NCBI RefSeq assembly: GCF_016597725.1
Contig: NZ_VCGY01000002.1
Location: forward strand, 620,001-684,000
DNA: 64,000 nucleotides
Origin: Marinobacter sp. 1-4A
GTDB lineage: Bacteria > Pseudomonadota > Gammaproteobacteria > Pseudomonadales > Oleiphilaceae
Direction of reading: 5' to 3'
Under the pieces are notes generated by a model. The model did not search any database. It was not told the DNA's origin and worked only from the letters and a program-made list of their open reading frames with translations. Within the stretch, counting starts at the first letter, position 1; every line of letters begins with the position of its first letter. Positions 26,205 to 35,695 of this stretch are shown here, piece by piece. The translations under genes and the position numbers were made by a program.

Positions 26205-28832
26205 ATGAGCGAAGCATCTGTGTTGAAGCCTACTCTGAGTATTTCCGGCGCTACTTGTCAGGGCTGCGCCAAGAAGATTCGTAATGCTCTGGAGCCACTC
26301 ACCGGCGATGTTGGTTTGGTTGAGGTTAATCTGGAGGATCAGACGGTGTCCTTGCCAGAGGGCGTCGATGCCAAAGAGGCGGCCCGGGTTGTGACAGAGA
26401 CGGGATACCCGGCAGAGCCGGTGGCTGAGGCTAAGAAGCCTGCCAGTTGCTGCGCTTCCAAAGCTGACAAGGCTGCCACCGCTGATGCACCGTTAGACCA
26501 AGCGATAGATGAAGGCGGCCAAGCTAAGGCTCCGGAGAGCGCACCTGAAAAGCCGAAACCGGCTCGCGGCGATAATGAGGTGCATCTGGCTGTCACCGGT
26601 GCCACCTGCGCTTCCTGTGTAAATACCATTGAGAAGGCACTGAAATCGGTACCTGGTGTTACCCGTGCCCATATGAATCTTGCGGATAATACGGCTACGG
26701 CGACCGGGGTGTCGGATGCACAGGCTCTGATCAAGGCAGTCGAAAGCTCTGGTTACGGCGCCAGTGTGATTGAAGATGCGGATGCCGCGGATGATAAGAA
26801 GCAAGAAGAGGACAAGAAGCGGTATAAAACTCTACTGGTGAAGATGGCGATTAGCTTGGGGCTAGGCGTTGCCATGATGATCTACGGCATGGGGTTTGGC
26901 TCCATGACGGTCACCGAATCGAATCAAGGCATTTGGTTGGGTTTGGGTTTGCTCACGTTAGCGGTCATGGCAGGCACAGGTGGGCATTTCTACAGCGGTG
27001 CCTGGAAGGCCTTCCGGCACCATAACGCCAATATGGATACGCTTATTGCACTGGGCACAGGAACTGCCTGGTTGTATTCCATCACGGTGGTGAGTATTCC
27101 CGATGCTTTACCCGAGATGGCTCGGCATGTGTATTTTGAAGCTTCGGCCATGATTATCGGCTTGATCAATCTGGGTCAGGCTTTGGAGTTGCGGGCAAAA
27201 GGCAAAACGTCCGAGGCTGTGCGTCGGCTGTTGGATTTGCGGGCAAAAACCGCGCGGGTTATCCGTGATGGGCAGGAGCAAGATATCCCGGTGGAGGAGG
27301 TGCGCAAAGGCGACCACATTCGGGTTCGCCCCGGTGAGAATTTACCCGTAGACGGGCGCGTTGTTGAAGGCAGCACCCGTATTGACGAGAGCATGCTAAC
27401 GGGTGAGCCCATGCCGGTAAGCAAGGGCGTGGATGATGACGTTTCCGCCGGTACGCTCAACACCCACGGCGGAATTGTCTATGAGGCCACTCGGGTGGGT
27501 AGTGAAACTGCGTTGGCTCAGATCATTCATTTGGTGAAGAAGGCGCAGGGCTCAAAACCTGCCATCGGGCGGCTGGCAGACAAAATATCATCGGTGTTCG
27601 TACCCAGTGTTATGTTGATTGCTATCGCCGCCGCGCTGGTCTGGTACAACGTTGGCCCTGAGCCCGCGGTTGTGCACATGATGGTTGCAGCCACCACCGT
27701 ACTGATTATTGCCTGCCCCTGTGCTTTGGGGCTGGCTACGCCTATGTCGGTGATGGTGGGTGTTGGTAAAGCAGCGGAGTACGGCGCCCTGATTCGTCAG
27801 GGAGACGCTCTGCAAACAGCTGGCAAGCTGGATTTAGTGATTCTCGATAAAACCGGCACCATCACCGAAGGTCATCCTGCGGTGACCAGCGTGCATGCGG
27901 TAAATGGCGATGAACAACAGCTTCTGGCGCTAGCTGCGGGTTTGGAGCAGCACTCCGAGCACCCGCTTGCGGAAGCCATTGTTAACAAAGCAAAAGAGCA
28001 AAGCGCACAGCCACTCAAAGTGACTGGTTTCGAAGCGCTGAATGGCAAAGGCGTGGCAGGCGAGTATGAAGGTGACAAGATTCGCTTGGGTAACCGCCGC
28101 TGGCTGGAAGCCGAAGGCGTATCATTGGATAGCCTGAGTGATGCAGAGAACTCCATTACAGAGCAAGCCGGCACGCCCTTGTTTCTCGCCCGAGGCACGG
28201 AATTGCTGGGCGTTATGGGCGTTGCCGATGCGATTAAAGCGGATTCAGAAGCCGCCATCCGGCGCCTACACGATGCGGGCATACGGGTAATGATGGTGAC
28301 TGGCGACATAGACGCCACCGCCAAAGCCATTGCCGCAAAGACGGGTATCGACGACTACCGCGCCGAAGTTCTACCGGAAGACAAGGCCGGTGTGGTGAAT
28401 GAAATGCGCGGCAAAGGCTATACGGTTGCCATGGTGGGCGACGGCATCAACGACGCTCCTGCGCTGGCGGCTGCCGATGTGGGCTTCGCCATAGGCACAG
28501 GCACAGACGTCGCCATCGAAAGCGCGGCCATTACGCTGATGCGAGGCTCTTTGCATGGTGTGCCGGATGCCATAGAAATCTCCCGGGCTACCGTAAAAAA
28601 CATTCATCAAAACCTGTTTGGCGCGTTTGTTTATAACACGCTAGGCATTCCCGTTGCCGCTGGTCTGCTGTATCCGGTTTGGGGCATTCTGATGAGCCCG
28701 ATTCTGGCTGGTGCAGCCATGTCGCTATCTTCAGTAACCGTTGTTACCAACGCCAACCGGCTACGCCTGTTTAAAACCAGCCATAAACCGGCCCAAGCGG
28801 CAACCCGAGCACCGAAAGAGGAGCGGAACTGA
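26205..28832 (+). CDS. copA: Copper-exporting P1B-type ATPase
   Basis: 875 residues. Two N-terminal metal-binding domains have C18QGC21 and C135ASC138, separated by an acidic/Ala-rich linker that includes a CC pair. About eight membrane helices include the CPC transport site ([14 protein letters not shown], about 500-510). The phosphorylated Asp548 is in DKTGTITEG, with [11 protein letters not shown] (HP motif) and [11 protein letters not shown]. It pumps Cu(I) out of the cytoplasm. It follows merR by 6 bases and overlaps the next small gene by one base (ATGA), indicating one operon. Ag(I) is an alternative substrate. Confidence 0.95.
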   Translation: MSEASVLKPTLSISGATCQGCAKKIRNALEPLTGDVGLVEVNLEDQTVSLPEGVDAKEAARVVTETGYPAEPVAEAKKPASCCASKADKAATADAPLDQAIDEGGQAKAPESAPEKPKPARGDNEVHLAVTGATCASCVNTIEKALKSVPGVTRAHMNLADNTATATGVSDAQALIKAVESSGYGASVIEDADAADDKKQEEDKKRYKTLLVKMAISLGLGVAMMIYGMGFGSMTVTESNQGIWLGLGLLTLAVMAGTGGHFYSGAWKAFRHHNANMDTLIALGTGTAWLYSITVVSIPDALPEMARHVYFEASAMIIGLINLGQALELRAKGKTSEAVRRLLDLRAKTARVIRDGQEQDIPVEEVRKGDHIRVRPGENLPVDGRVVEGSTRIDESMLTGEPMPVSKGVDDDVSAGTLNTHGGIVYEATRVGSETALAQIIHLVKKAQGSKPAIGRLADKISSVFVPSVMLIAIAAALVWYNVGPEPAVVHMMVAATTVLIIACPCALGLATPMSVMVGVGKAAEYGALIRQGDALQTAGKLDLVILDKTGTITEGHPAVTSVHAVNGDEQQLLALAAGLEQHSEHPLAEAIVNKAKEQSAQPLKVTGFEALNGKGVAGEYEGDKIRLGNRRWLEAEGVSLDSLSDAENSITEQAGTPLFLARGTELLGVMGVADAIKADSEAAIRRLHDAGIRVMMVTGDIDATAKAIAAKTGIDDYRAEVLPEDKAGVVNEMRGKGYTVAMVGDGINDAPALAAADVGFAIGTGTDVAIESAAITLMRGSLHGVPDAIEISRATVKNIHQNLFGAFVYNTLGIPVAAGLLYPVWGILMSPILAGAAMSLSSVTVVTNANRLRLFKTSHKPAQAATRAPKEERN

Positions 28833-28948
28833 TGGAAGCAATACTGGTCAATGCCGTAGGACTTGCTCTGATGGCCGCCACAGTATGGTGGTTCTGGCTT
28901 TCGTCAACGGATAGCGATGCGCAGGCACAGGATCACAGCCACCATTGA
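28832..28948 (+). CDS. 38-residue membrane peptide with histidine tail
   Basis: This tiny open frame starts at an ATG whose A is the last base of the copA stop (TGATGG arrangement). The product [20 protein letters not shown] is one hydrophobic helix, continuing FWLSS and ending in a polar tail DAQAQDHSHH. It resembles small single-helix accessory peptides of metal pumps but belongs to no family I can name. Translational coupling to copA and the metal-ligand tail support it being real. The next gene starts 26 bases later. Confidence 0.7.
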   Translation: MEAILVNAVGLALMAATVWWFWLSSTDSDAQAQDHSHH

Positions 28949-28973
28949 ACACAACGTTAAAGAGAGAAAAACC

Positions 28974-29423
28974 ATGAAAAAACAGATTCTCGGAATGGCT
29001 CTGGTCGGCGCGCTCGGCTTTAGCACCCCTCTACTGGCAGCAGGCGCTGCACAGAGTATCCATGTCTATAAGTCGCCAACATGCGGTTGTTGTACAGACT
29101 GGGTTGAGCATATGGAAAGCAACGGTTTTGATGTGGAGGTCACCGACACCCACAACATGAACCGTGTCAAAATGGAAGCTGGGCTTAGCCCCAATCTGGC
29201 GAGCTGCCATACCGCTTTCGTGGGTGACTATGTGATTGAAGGCCACGTGCCCGCTAGCGATATTCAGCGGCTTCTCGCCGACGCCCCAAAGGCCAGAGGC
29301 CTAGCTGTTCCCGGTATGCCCGCAGGCTCCCCGGGTATGGAAATGGGCGACCGCAAAGACCATTACCAAGTGCTGATGTTCAACGATAACGGGCAAACCA
29401 AGGTATTTTCCGAGCACAACTGA
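28974..29423 (+). CDS. Periplasmic DUF411 metal-binding protein
   Basis: 149 residues from the ATG at 28974, preceded by AGAGAG; a longer frame upstream is rejected because MKKQILGMALVGALGFSTPLLAAGA is a clear signal peptide. The mature part has the DUF411 thioredoxin-like motif VYKSPTCGCCTDWVEHM, then LASCHTAFVGDYVIEGHVPA and a Met/His-containing end (PGMEMGDRKDH). DUF411 proteins occur in copper and silver resistance operons as periplasmic metal-binding proteins. Here it is the last gene of merR-copA-peptide-DUF411. Confidence 0.9.
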   Translation: MKKQILGMALVGALGFSTPLLAAGAAQSIHVYKSPTCGCCTDWVEHMESNGFDVEVTDTHNMNRVKMEAGLSPNLASCHTAFVGDYVIEGHVPASDIQRLLADAPKARGLAVPGMPAGSPGMEMGDRKDHYQVLMFNDNGQTKVFSEHN

Positions 29424-29469
29424 CGCCTAGACCGGGGCTCAAAAGTACGAGCACTTAAATTTACGCGCG

Positions 29470-29510
29470 CCGGTGCCCCAAAGCACCGGTGATGACCTGC
29501 AACAGGTTTT
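29470..29510 (+). terminator. Tandem hairpins ending the copper operon
   Basis: A 7 bp stem CCGGTGC/GCACCGG (29470-29476 and 29483-29489) is followed by a second small hairpin ACCTG-CAA-ACAGGT type (29495-29507) directly before TTTT. The second matches intrinsic terminator form. It lies 47 bases after the DUF411 stop. Confidence 0.55.
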
Positions 29511-29598
29511 CAGTGTTTTCTGGCCTAGTTATCTACACACGGGGCTAACTGTGCACTATTATTGACTCCGACACCCCGGAAAACGGAGCCAGAACTGC

Positions 29599-31317
29599 TT
29601 GAGCCTTAAAACCCGGTTTCTCAGCCTCGCCGCAGGCTTGATCATTGTCTCTGCATGCGCTTCCTGGCTGGCCTACCGAGAGCTTTCTGCCGATTTGATT
29701 GAACGCTGGGGACGTCAGGTAGCGGAAATACAGGTGCGCTACGACAGCGCTCGGCTACTGCAATCTCTGGAACGCGAGATCGGCCTCGCCCGGCAAATGG
29801 CCGACTCGACTGCACTGATTAACTGGGCAACCGCCCCCGAGAACGAAACCCTGAAAGCGAATGCTATTTACGAAATGGAGAGCTTCCGCGCCAATTTTCG
29901 GGATAACAGCTATTTCGTTGCACTCAGGGAAAGCGGCCGCTACTACTTCAATAATGAAAAAAACGAGTTTGCAAACCGGCAGTTCCGTTACGTTTTGGAT
30001 CCGGAAAAGCCTGACGATGCTTGGTTCTACCAGCTAATCGAAGAGGGCCGAGATTTTCATCTCAATGTGAACCCCGATACAGAACTGGGCGTCACTAAGC
30101 TTTGGATCGATGTTCTCATGCGTGATGCTGACAAGCGGATCGTGGGTATGGTTGGCACAGGGATGAATCTTGATACGTTTTTGCAAGATATTGTCGATAT
30201 CAATCAGGAGGGCATCACCACCCTATTTGTCGACTACAATGGCGCCATTCAGCTCTACCGGGATCGCAATTACATTGATTTCGCCAGTGTTGTAAAACCC
30301 GAAGGCCAGAAAAACACCGTCGACCTGCTGTTTGAAGCCCCCGAAGATAAACAGAAGATTCTTGGCATGCTACAGCTACTGAAGAAAAACTCCGACAAGG
30401 CAGGCCATGTCGAAAGCGGTTTTGTTACTGTAGAAGGCCGCGAGCATCTGGCTGGCGTGGCGTTTTTACCTGCTATTGGTTGGTTTGAAATCACCCTGTT
30501 GGACCTCAATACCCTGCTGCCGCAAAGCTATCTTTGGCCTCTAGTGGCGGTATTTATCGCCAGTCTTCTAATCACGTTGCTTGTCTTCCACCTCATTATC
30601 CAGTCGCGCATCGTAAAACCCATTGTCGGGCTGGAAGCGGCAGTGGAGAAGGTTCGCAGCGGGAGCTTCACCCTACCGCGTTTGGACAAACCCGATAACG
30701 AGATCGGTCGACTTGTTGATCATTTTGAAAAAATGACTGTCAGCTTGCGCGACTCCACCCGGGAATTGGAAAACAAGGTTGCCCAACGAACCGATGAACT
30801 GCATGAACTGGCGCGGGTTGACCCCCTCACCGGCCTGAAAAACCGCCGGGGCTTGGATGAAGCTCTAGATGAGGAAATTTATCTGGCAGAGCGATCGGGC
30901 AAGGGCTTTGGCGTGATCTGGCTCGATATCGACCACTTCAAGTCAATCAACGACCAACTTGGCCATCAGGCTGGCGACGAGATTCTCTGCCGGGTGGCCT
31001 TGTGGCTAAAGGCCTGCCTGCGCTCCTATGACCATCCGGGGCGCTGGGGTGGTGATGAATTTGTCATTTTGCTCTCCCCATGCGATCCAGCAACGCTGGA
31101 ACACATCGCCAAACGCATTCGTGAAAGCGTTGAACAGGAAAGCCGCAAAACAGGCACTCCGGTAACGGTCAGCGTTGGAGGCTATTTCTCAAAGCCCGGA
31201 GACGACATTGGCAAAGTTTTGAGATATTCAGATCAAGCCCTGTACCGGGCCAAGAGCGAAGGCCGCAACCGGGTTTGCATCAACACTCCGGAAAATACAG
31301 AAGTTAGCTCCGTGTAA
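29599..31317 (+). CDS. Sensor diguanylate cyclase (dCACHE-like, HAMP, GGDEF)
   Basis: 572 residues, TTG start with GGAGCC upstream. TM1 lies at about 8-27, an extracytoplasmic sensor region at about 28-310 (YYFNNEKNEFANRQFRYVL, TELGVTKLWIDVLMRD; Cache-like) and TM2 at about 313-335. A HAMP segment follows (RIVKPIVGLEAAVEKVRSGS), then a short coiled coil and a GGDEF domain with VDPLTGLKNRRGL, LDIDHFKSINDQLGHQ and RWGGDEF. RSYD five residues before GGDEF is an inhibitory site. It makes c-di-GMP in response to a periplasmic signal, probably a small molecule. Confidence 0.92.
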   Translation: MSLKTRFLSLAAGLIIVSACASWLAYRELSADLIERWGRQVAEIQVRYDSARLLQSLEREIGLARQMADSTALINWATAPENETLKANAIYEMESFRANFRDNSYFVALRESGRYYFNNEKNEFANRQFRYVLDPEKPDDAWFYQLIEEGRDFHLNVNPDTELGVTKLWIDVLMRDADKRIVGMVGTGMNLDTFLQDIVDINQEGITTLFVDYNGAIQLYRDRNYIDFASVVKPEGQKNTVDLLFEAPEDKQKILGMLQLLKKNSDKAGHVESGFVTVEGREHLAGVAFLPAIGWFEITLLDLNTLLPQSYLWPLVAVFIASLLITLLVFHLIIQSRIVKPIVGLEAAVEKVRSGSFTLPRLDKPDNEIGRLVDHFEKMTVSLRDSTRELENKVAQRTDELHELARVDPLTGLKNRRGLDEALDEEIYLAERSGKGFGVIWLDIDHFKSINDQLGHQAGDEILCRVALWLKACLRSYDHPGRWGGDEFVILLSPCDPATLEHIAKRIRESVEQESRKTGTPVTVSVGGYFSKPGDDIGKVLRYSDQALYRAKSEGRNRVCINTPENTEVSSV

Positions 31318-31387
31318 CGGGTCTGACTCGTACCGCCATAACCGTTATACTCCGCCCCAACATTCATTTTTTCAGTCAGGTTAACCC

Positions 31388-33421
31388 ATGCTCAATGCCG
31401 ACGCTCTAAACCAGTTGCGCCAGCTAAAGTCTGACATTGAGGAAAACAAAGTTGTTTTCCCCGGAACGGTTAAAGCCACCAACGGCCGCTTCGGATTCGT
31501 CGCACTGGATGAAGGGCGGGATCTATTCCTGCCACCGGAAGAAATGCAAAAAGTGCTCCCGGGTGACAGAGTTAATGTCACCGAGCTGGAAGTCGAAAAA
31601 GGTAAAACCCAAGGTTTAATAGACGAGCTGATTGAAAGCCGCTTAACCACCTTCGTTGGGCGCTATCTGGTAAAAGGTAAAGGGCATTTTGTGGTGCCGG
31701 AAACCCCCGGTATCAATCGCTGGATTTTCATTCCGCCAAAAGAGCGCATGAACGCCGAGCCAGATGACTATCTATACTGCTGCATGCACAAGCACCCCAT
31801 CAAAGACGGGAAAGGCCAAGCCAAGGTTCTACGGGTTATCGGTAAAGCTGGTGAGCCAGGTATTGAGCGTGCTCTGACTCTTGCAACCTTCGATTTGGCA
31901 GACGCTTGGCCGACAGCCGTAACGGAGCAGGCAGAAAGCTTAAACGAAGCAGCCATTGAAGCCCTCGAAACAGATCGTGAAGACCGCACAGACCGCGCCT
32001 ATGTAACGATTGATAGCCCGGCCACCCAAGACATGGACGACGCGCTGCTGGCAGAGCCAAACGTTACAGGCTGGGCGCTGTCTATCGCTATTGCCGATCC
32101 GTCTGCAGTGATTGGGCCGGAAAGTGCGGCGGAATTTGAAGCCTTCAAGCGCGCTACTGCCATTTATTTCCCGGGCGAACCTCTGCCCATGTTGCCAGAC
32201 GCCATCAGCACCCGGTTGTGCTCACTCATGCCAGACGTGAAGCGGCTGGCGCTTGTGTGCGATTTGCAGGTCAACAACGATGGCAGCTTGGGTGATTACA
32301 GCTTCCATCGAGCCGTTATCCGTTCACATGGCAAACTCAGCTACGATCTGGTCTCAAACCTGATTGAGGGGCGTGAGGACGAAGATATAAAAGCACTGCC
32401 AGACTCAGTGTGTAACAGCCTGGACCAGCTACACCAGGCTGCAACGGCATTGCGAAAATGGCGCAGCGAGCACGCTCTGCTGAGCGGCGACCGGCCAGAG
32501 TTCCGCCTAAGGCTGGATGAAAACCGACGTATTCGCGCCATCGAACCTACCATCCAGAACGAAGCCCATCGTCTGGTAGAAGAATGCATGGTTGCAGCTA
32601 ATCGCTGCGCTGCTGACTTTCTGACCAAACAACCTTCAGGCCTGTTCATCCAACACCCCGGGCTGCGGGACGATCGTGCCGACAATGTTCGAGCGCTGAT
32701 CGAAGGCTATGCACCGCACTTGGCGGATATAGATGCCACCAAACCGGAAGGCTTCAAAGCGCTCATGAAACAAACAGCAGACTTGGAAGCGGACGTGCCG
32801 GTTAAGGCCATTCTTTCACGCCAATTGGCGCGGGCGGAGTTGGCGTTTGCCGCAGGGCCCCACCAAGGTATGGGGCTGAATGCCTACACCACGTTTACAT
32901 CGCCCTTGCGCAAGTATTCTGATCTGTATGTCCACCGGGTGATCAAAGCGGCACTTTGGGACACGCCCATGAAGACACTCAGCAGCGAACAACTGCTGGC
33001 GCTTCAGGCGACCCAGTTAAAGGCGCGTCAGGCGGCCAATAATCTGGAAACCTGGCTGAAGAGCGACTTCGCCAAAACTCTCAGTGATGAACCTATGGAT
33101 GGTGTCATCAGCCGAACCATCCCTGCAGGTTTCTTTGTTCGCCTGGAAGCCAATGGTCTCGAAGGCTTTGTTAGCTGCAAAGATCTTAATGGCAAGTACA
33201 GCTTTGATCCGGTCACACTGCGCCTGACTCACAACAAAAACGGACGCATTTTCCAGCTTGAACAGGCGGTTAAAGTGAGCTTTTCGGGCGTGGAAGAAGA
33301 GCGTCGGCAGATCAATTTCAAGCTTGTAGAAGCGGACGAAAAGCCGACAGCCTCTGGTACGGAAGGCACAAACGACGAAGCGCAGGATAATGCACTGGAG
33401 AGCGGCGACAGCAAAAGCTGA
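31388..33421 (+). CDS. rnb: Exoribonuclease II (RNB family)
   Basis: 677 residues, close to E. coli RNase II. N-terminal cold-shock-type RNA-binding segments (FPGTVKATNGRFGFVALD) precede the RNB catalytic domain with TIDSPATQDMDDALL (metal-binding Asp cluster) and YTTFTSPLRKYSDLYVHRVI. A C-terminal S1-like domain follows (DGVISRTIPAGFFVRLEANG). It degrades RNA processively 3' to 5'. The last 35 residues are an acidic low-complexity tail. It converges on the acyltransferase gene with a 15-base gap. RNase R is less likely because of the shorter length. Confidence 0.92.
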   Translation: MLNADALNQLRQLKSDIEENKVVFPGTVKATNGRFGFVALDEGRDLFLPPEEMQKVLPGDRVNVTELEVEKGKTQGLIDELIESRLTTFVGRYLVKGKGHFVVPETPGINRWIFIPPKERMNAEPDDYLYCCMHKHPIKDGKGQAKVLRVIGKAGEPGIERALTLATFDLADAWPTAVTEQAESLNEAAIEALETDREDRTDRAYVTIDSPATQDMDDALLAEPNVTGWALSIAIADPSAVIGPESAAEFEAFKRATAIYFPGEPLPMLPDAISTRLCSLMPDVKRLALVCDLQVNNDGSLGDYSFHRAVIRSHGKLSYDLVSNLIEGREDEDIKALPDSVCNSLDQLHQAATALRKWRSEHALLSGDRPEFRLRLDENRRIRAIEPTIQNEAHRLVEECMVAANRCAADFLTKQPSGLFIQHPGLRDDRADNVRALIEGYAPHLADIDATKPEGFKALMKQTADLEADVPVKAILSRQLARAELAFAAGPHQGMGLNAYTTFTSPLRKYSDLYVHRVIKAALWDTPMKTLSSEQLLALQATQLKARQAANNLETWLKSDFAKTLSDEPMDGVISRTIPAGFFVRLEANGLEGFVSCKDLNGKYSFDPVTLRLTHNKNGRIFQLEQAVKVSFSGVEEERRQINFKLVEADEKPTASGTEGTNDEAQDNALESGDSKS

Positions 33422-33436
33422 CGCCGCTTACGAGGG

Positions 33437-34330
33437 CTATGGGCGGAGCATTTCCTCAAGGCGGGCATCCTTAGCCTGCCACTGCTCCGTCAGCCAGTTC
33501 TTCACGTTACGCCGGTGCTCTGCATCGGTTGCATAATCCCGCCCCTTGAGGTGCTCGGGGATGGTTACAGTATGAATTTCCATTTTTACTTCCTTCACCC
33601 GGCCGCAAATAAAGTCCCAGAATGACGGTGCTCCGCCCGGGTAGGCAATGGTTACATCAACCAGCGTCTGAATCGAATCGCCCATGGTGTCCAGCACGAA
33701 AGCGGCACCACCGGCTTTGGGGGTAAGCAGGTGCTTGTAGCGTGATTTTTGTTTCTCGTGTTTTGCCGGGGTAAACCGGGTGCCCTCCACAAAGTTCATG
33801 ACGCTCACCGGGGTGTAGCGAAACTTCTCGCAAGCACGACGAGTGGCTTTAAGATCCTCCCCGCGTTTCTCCGGGTGTTTGATCAAATACTCTCGGCTAT
33901 ACCGCTTCATGAATGGAAAATCCAACCCCCACCAAGCCAGCCCGATAACCGGCACCCAGATAAGCTGCTGCTTCAAAAAGAACTTCAAAAAAGGCGCACG
34001 ACGGTTAAATACTCGCTGCATGGCAAAAATATCAACCCAGCTTTGGTGATTGCTGAGCACTAGGTACCAGCTTTCACGGCGCAGGTTTTCCGCGCCGGTA
34101 ACCTGCCATTGCGTGCCGTGGGTTAGCTTCATCCAACCCGTATTGCATGCGACCCAGGATTCCGAAATCCAGATAATGATGCGGGTGCACAGAACCCGGA
34201 AGCCCTTATGGGGGATAATGAGCTTCAGCAGCGCCGGAATATAGAGCAATAGACACCAAAACAGCGTATTGATTGCCAACAGAATGGAATTGATGACGCC
34301 GATAACGGGAGCGGGTAGGAAGCTGAGCAT
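33437..34330 (-). CDS. 1-acyl-glycerol-phosphate acyltransferase-like protein (PlsC family)
   Basis: 297 residues from the ATG at 34330, chosen because AGGAAA stands just before it and the upstream frame lacks a membrane-anchor pattern. An N-terminal hydrophobic stretch (about 5-35) is followed by acyltransferase motifs: LSNHQSWVDIF (H-x4-D), FPFMKRYSREYL and FVEGTRFTPAKHEKQ (block III EGTR). The YihG-like subgroup of lysophospholipid acyltransferases fits best. It transfers acyl chains to lysophosphatidic acid or a related lipid at the inner membrane. It is divergent from the PHA-synthase-like gene. Confidence 0.88.
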   Translation of the reverse strand: MLSFLPAPVIGVINSILLAINTLFWCLLLYIPALLKLIIPHKGFRVLCTRIIIWISESWVACNTGWMKLTHGTQWQVTGAENLRRESWYLVLSNHQSWVDIFAMQRVFNRRAPFLKFFLKQQLIWVPVIGLAWWGLDFPFMKRYSREYLIKHPEKRGEDLKATRRACEKFRYTPVSVMNFVEGTRFTPAKHEKQKSRYKHLLTPKAGGAAFVLDTMGDSIQTLVDVTIAYPGGAPSFWDFICGRVKEVKMEIHTVTIPEHLKGRDYATDAEHRRNVKNWLTEQWQAKDARLEEMLRP

Positions 34331-34497
34331 AGGTTTCCTGTTGTGATTATTTAACCAGTGGTGGGCAATCATACCAATCACCACCTGTGATGGGCAGTGG
34401 CTGATTGTGACCAGGTTGCCAGCCAGAAGTGACAGCACTGCCATAGCGCAGCCAAACGCTGCGCGATAGCCTCACTTTTTTACCATGGATTCTTTTA

Positions 34498-35649
34498 ATG
34501 CCTGACTTTATCAAAGCCGCGACCGAGAAAGCAGCAGAGTTGGCTAAGCAAACAACGCACTATGCTGGCAATGCGTTCGACCGCGTATTTCGCGCCTCCA
34601 GTCTCGTGCAGGCAGGACAAACGCCTTTCGAAATGCTCCATACCGATGGGCTGGTTAGCCTGCGTTACTACCCCCCTCTACAGGAAGATTTCATCGAACT
34701 GGATGACATAACGATTCCTGTTGAAAGAAAAAGTCATCGAACACCTGTAGTTATTGTTCCGCCTTTGGCTGTGAACATGCTGATTTACGACCTTTTCCCC
34801 AAGCGCAGTTTGGTGAGGTTTCTGCGCGCAAAAGGTTTTGAGGTGTACCTTATTGACTGGGGTAAACCCACGCGTGCGCACAGCCATTACAATCTCCACA
34901 CCTACGTAGCAGAACTCCTGCCCGCCTCTCTAGACAGAGTGCGTGAGCACAGTGGCCAACAGGAATTATCGCTGCACGGTTGGAGCATGGGCGGCATGTT
35001 TACGTTGTTTTATTCGGCCCTGAGCAAAGACCAGCATGTGCGTAACGCCATCGTGCTGGGGTCACCTATCGACAGCCATGCTTCGGGTATTCTCGGACTG
35101 CTGAATCAGCGCTTGGCCGATGTCTCCAACTCGATTCACAAACGCACCGGATTCCGACTTCACAACCTCCGGCCGCACTGGTTTCACAGCCCTGGTTGGG
35201 CCAATACGATTGGCTTCAAGCTCACTAACCCTATTGGCAGCTTTATGGGTTACTGGGAGCTGATCGTGCGGCTGGGAGATCGAGAGTTTGTAACCAGCCA
35301 CGCCACAACCTCTGCCTTTCTTGACCGCATGGTGGCCTACCCTGGCGGCGTGGTTCAGGACACCGTTGTTCGTATTTGGATCGACAACCAGTTGTCCCGG
35401 GGCACAGTTCAGATTGGGGATGATCGAGTACAATTGAACAACTTTAGCGCCAACTTGTTTGCCGTAGCAGGCAGCGAAGACACCATGGTGACACCCGATG
35501 CGGCGAAGAGCTTGATGGATCATGTTAGCTCCTTGGACAAGACCTTCCGCGTAACCCACGGCGGACACATGGGCATTCTGGCTGGTAGCAAAGCGCCCGC
35601 TGAAAGCTGGCTGGAAATCGCAGAGTGGTTGGCTCTACGTTCAGATTGA
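34498..35649 (+). CDS. PHA-synthase-like alpha/beta hydrolase with Ser nucleophile
   Basis: 383 residues. The protein has the PhaC-type core: PVVIVPPLAVNMLIYDLFPKRS, RGFLRAKGFEVYLIDWGKP style strand, the lipase-like box LHGWSMGGMF, SPGWANTIGFKLTNP, VAGSEDTMVTP and the catalytic His in THGGHMGILAG. True PHA synthases have Cys in GxCxG; here the box reads G-W-S-M-G-G with Ser. That suggests a hydrolase or acyltransferase derived from the family, possibly a PHA depolymerase-like or lipid enzyme. No phasin, phaA or phaB is nearby. The fold is secure; the reaction is open. Confidence 0.78.
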   Translation: MPDFIKAATEKAAELAKQTTHYAGNAFDRVFRASSLVQAGQTPFEMLHTDGLVSLRYYPPLQEDFIELDDITIPVERKSHRTPVVIVPPLAVNMLIYDLFPKRSLVRFLRAKGFEVYLIDWGKPTRAHSHYNLHTYVAELLPASLDRVREHSGQQELSLHGWSMGGMFTLFYSALSKDQHVRNAIVLGSPIDSHASGILGLLNQRLADVSNSIHKRTGFRLHNLRPHWFHSPGWANTIGFKLTNPIGSFMGYWELIVRLGDREFVTSHATTSAFLDRMVAYPGGVVQDTVVRIWIDNQLSRGTVQIGDDRVQLNNFSANLFAVAGSEDTMVTPDAAKSLMDHVSSLDKTFRVTHGGHMGILAGSKAPAESWLEIAEWLALRSD

Positions 35650-35695
35650 TGACATTAGGTTCCGGCAACGATGGTTGTGGATTACACTGCTACCC

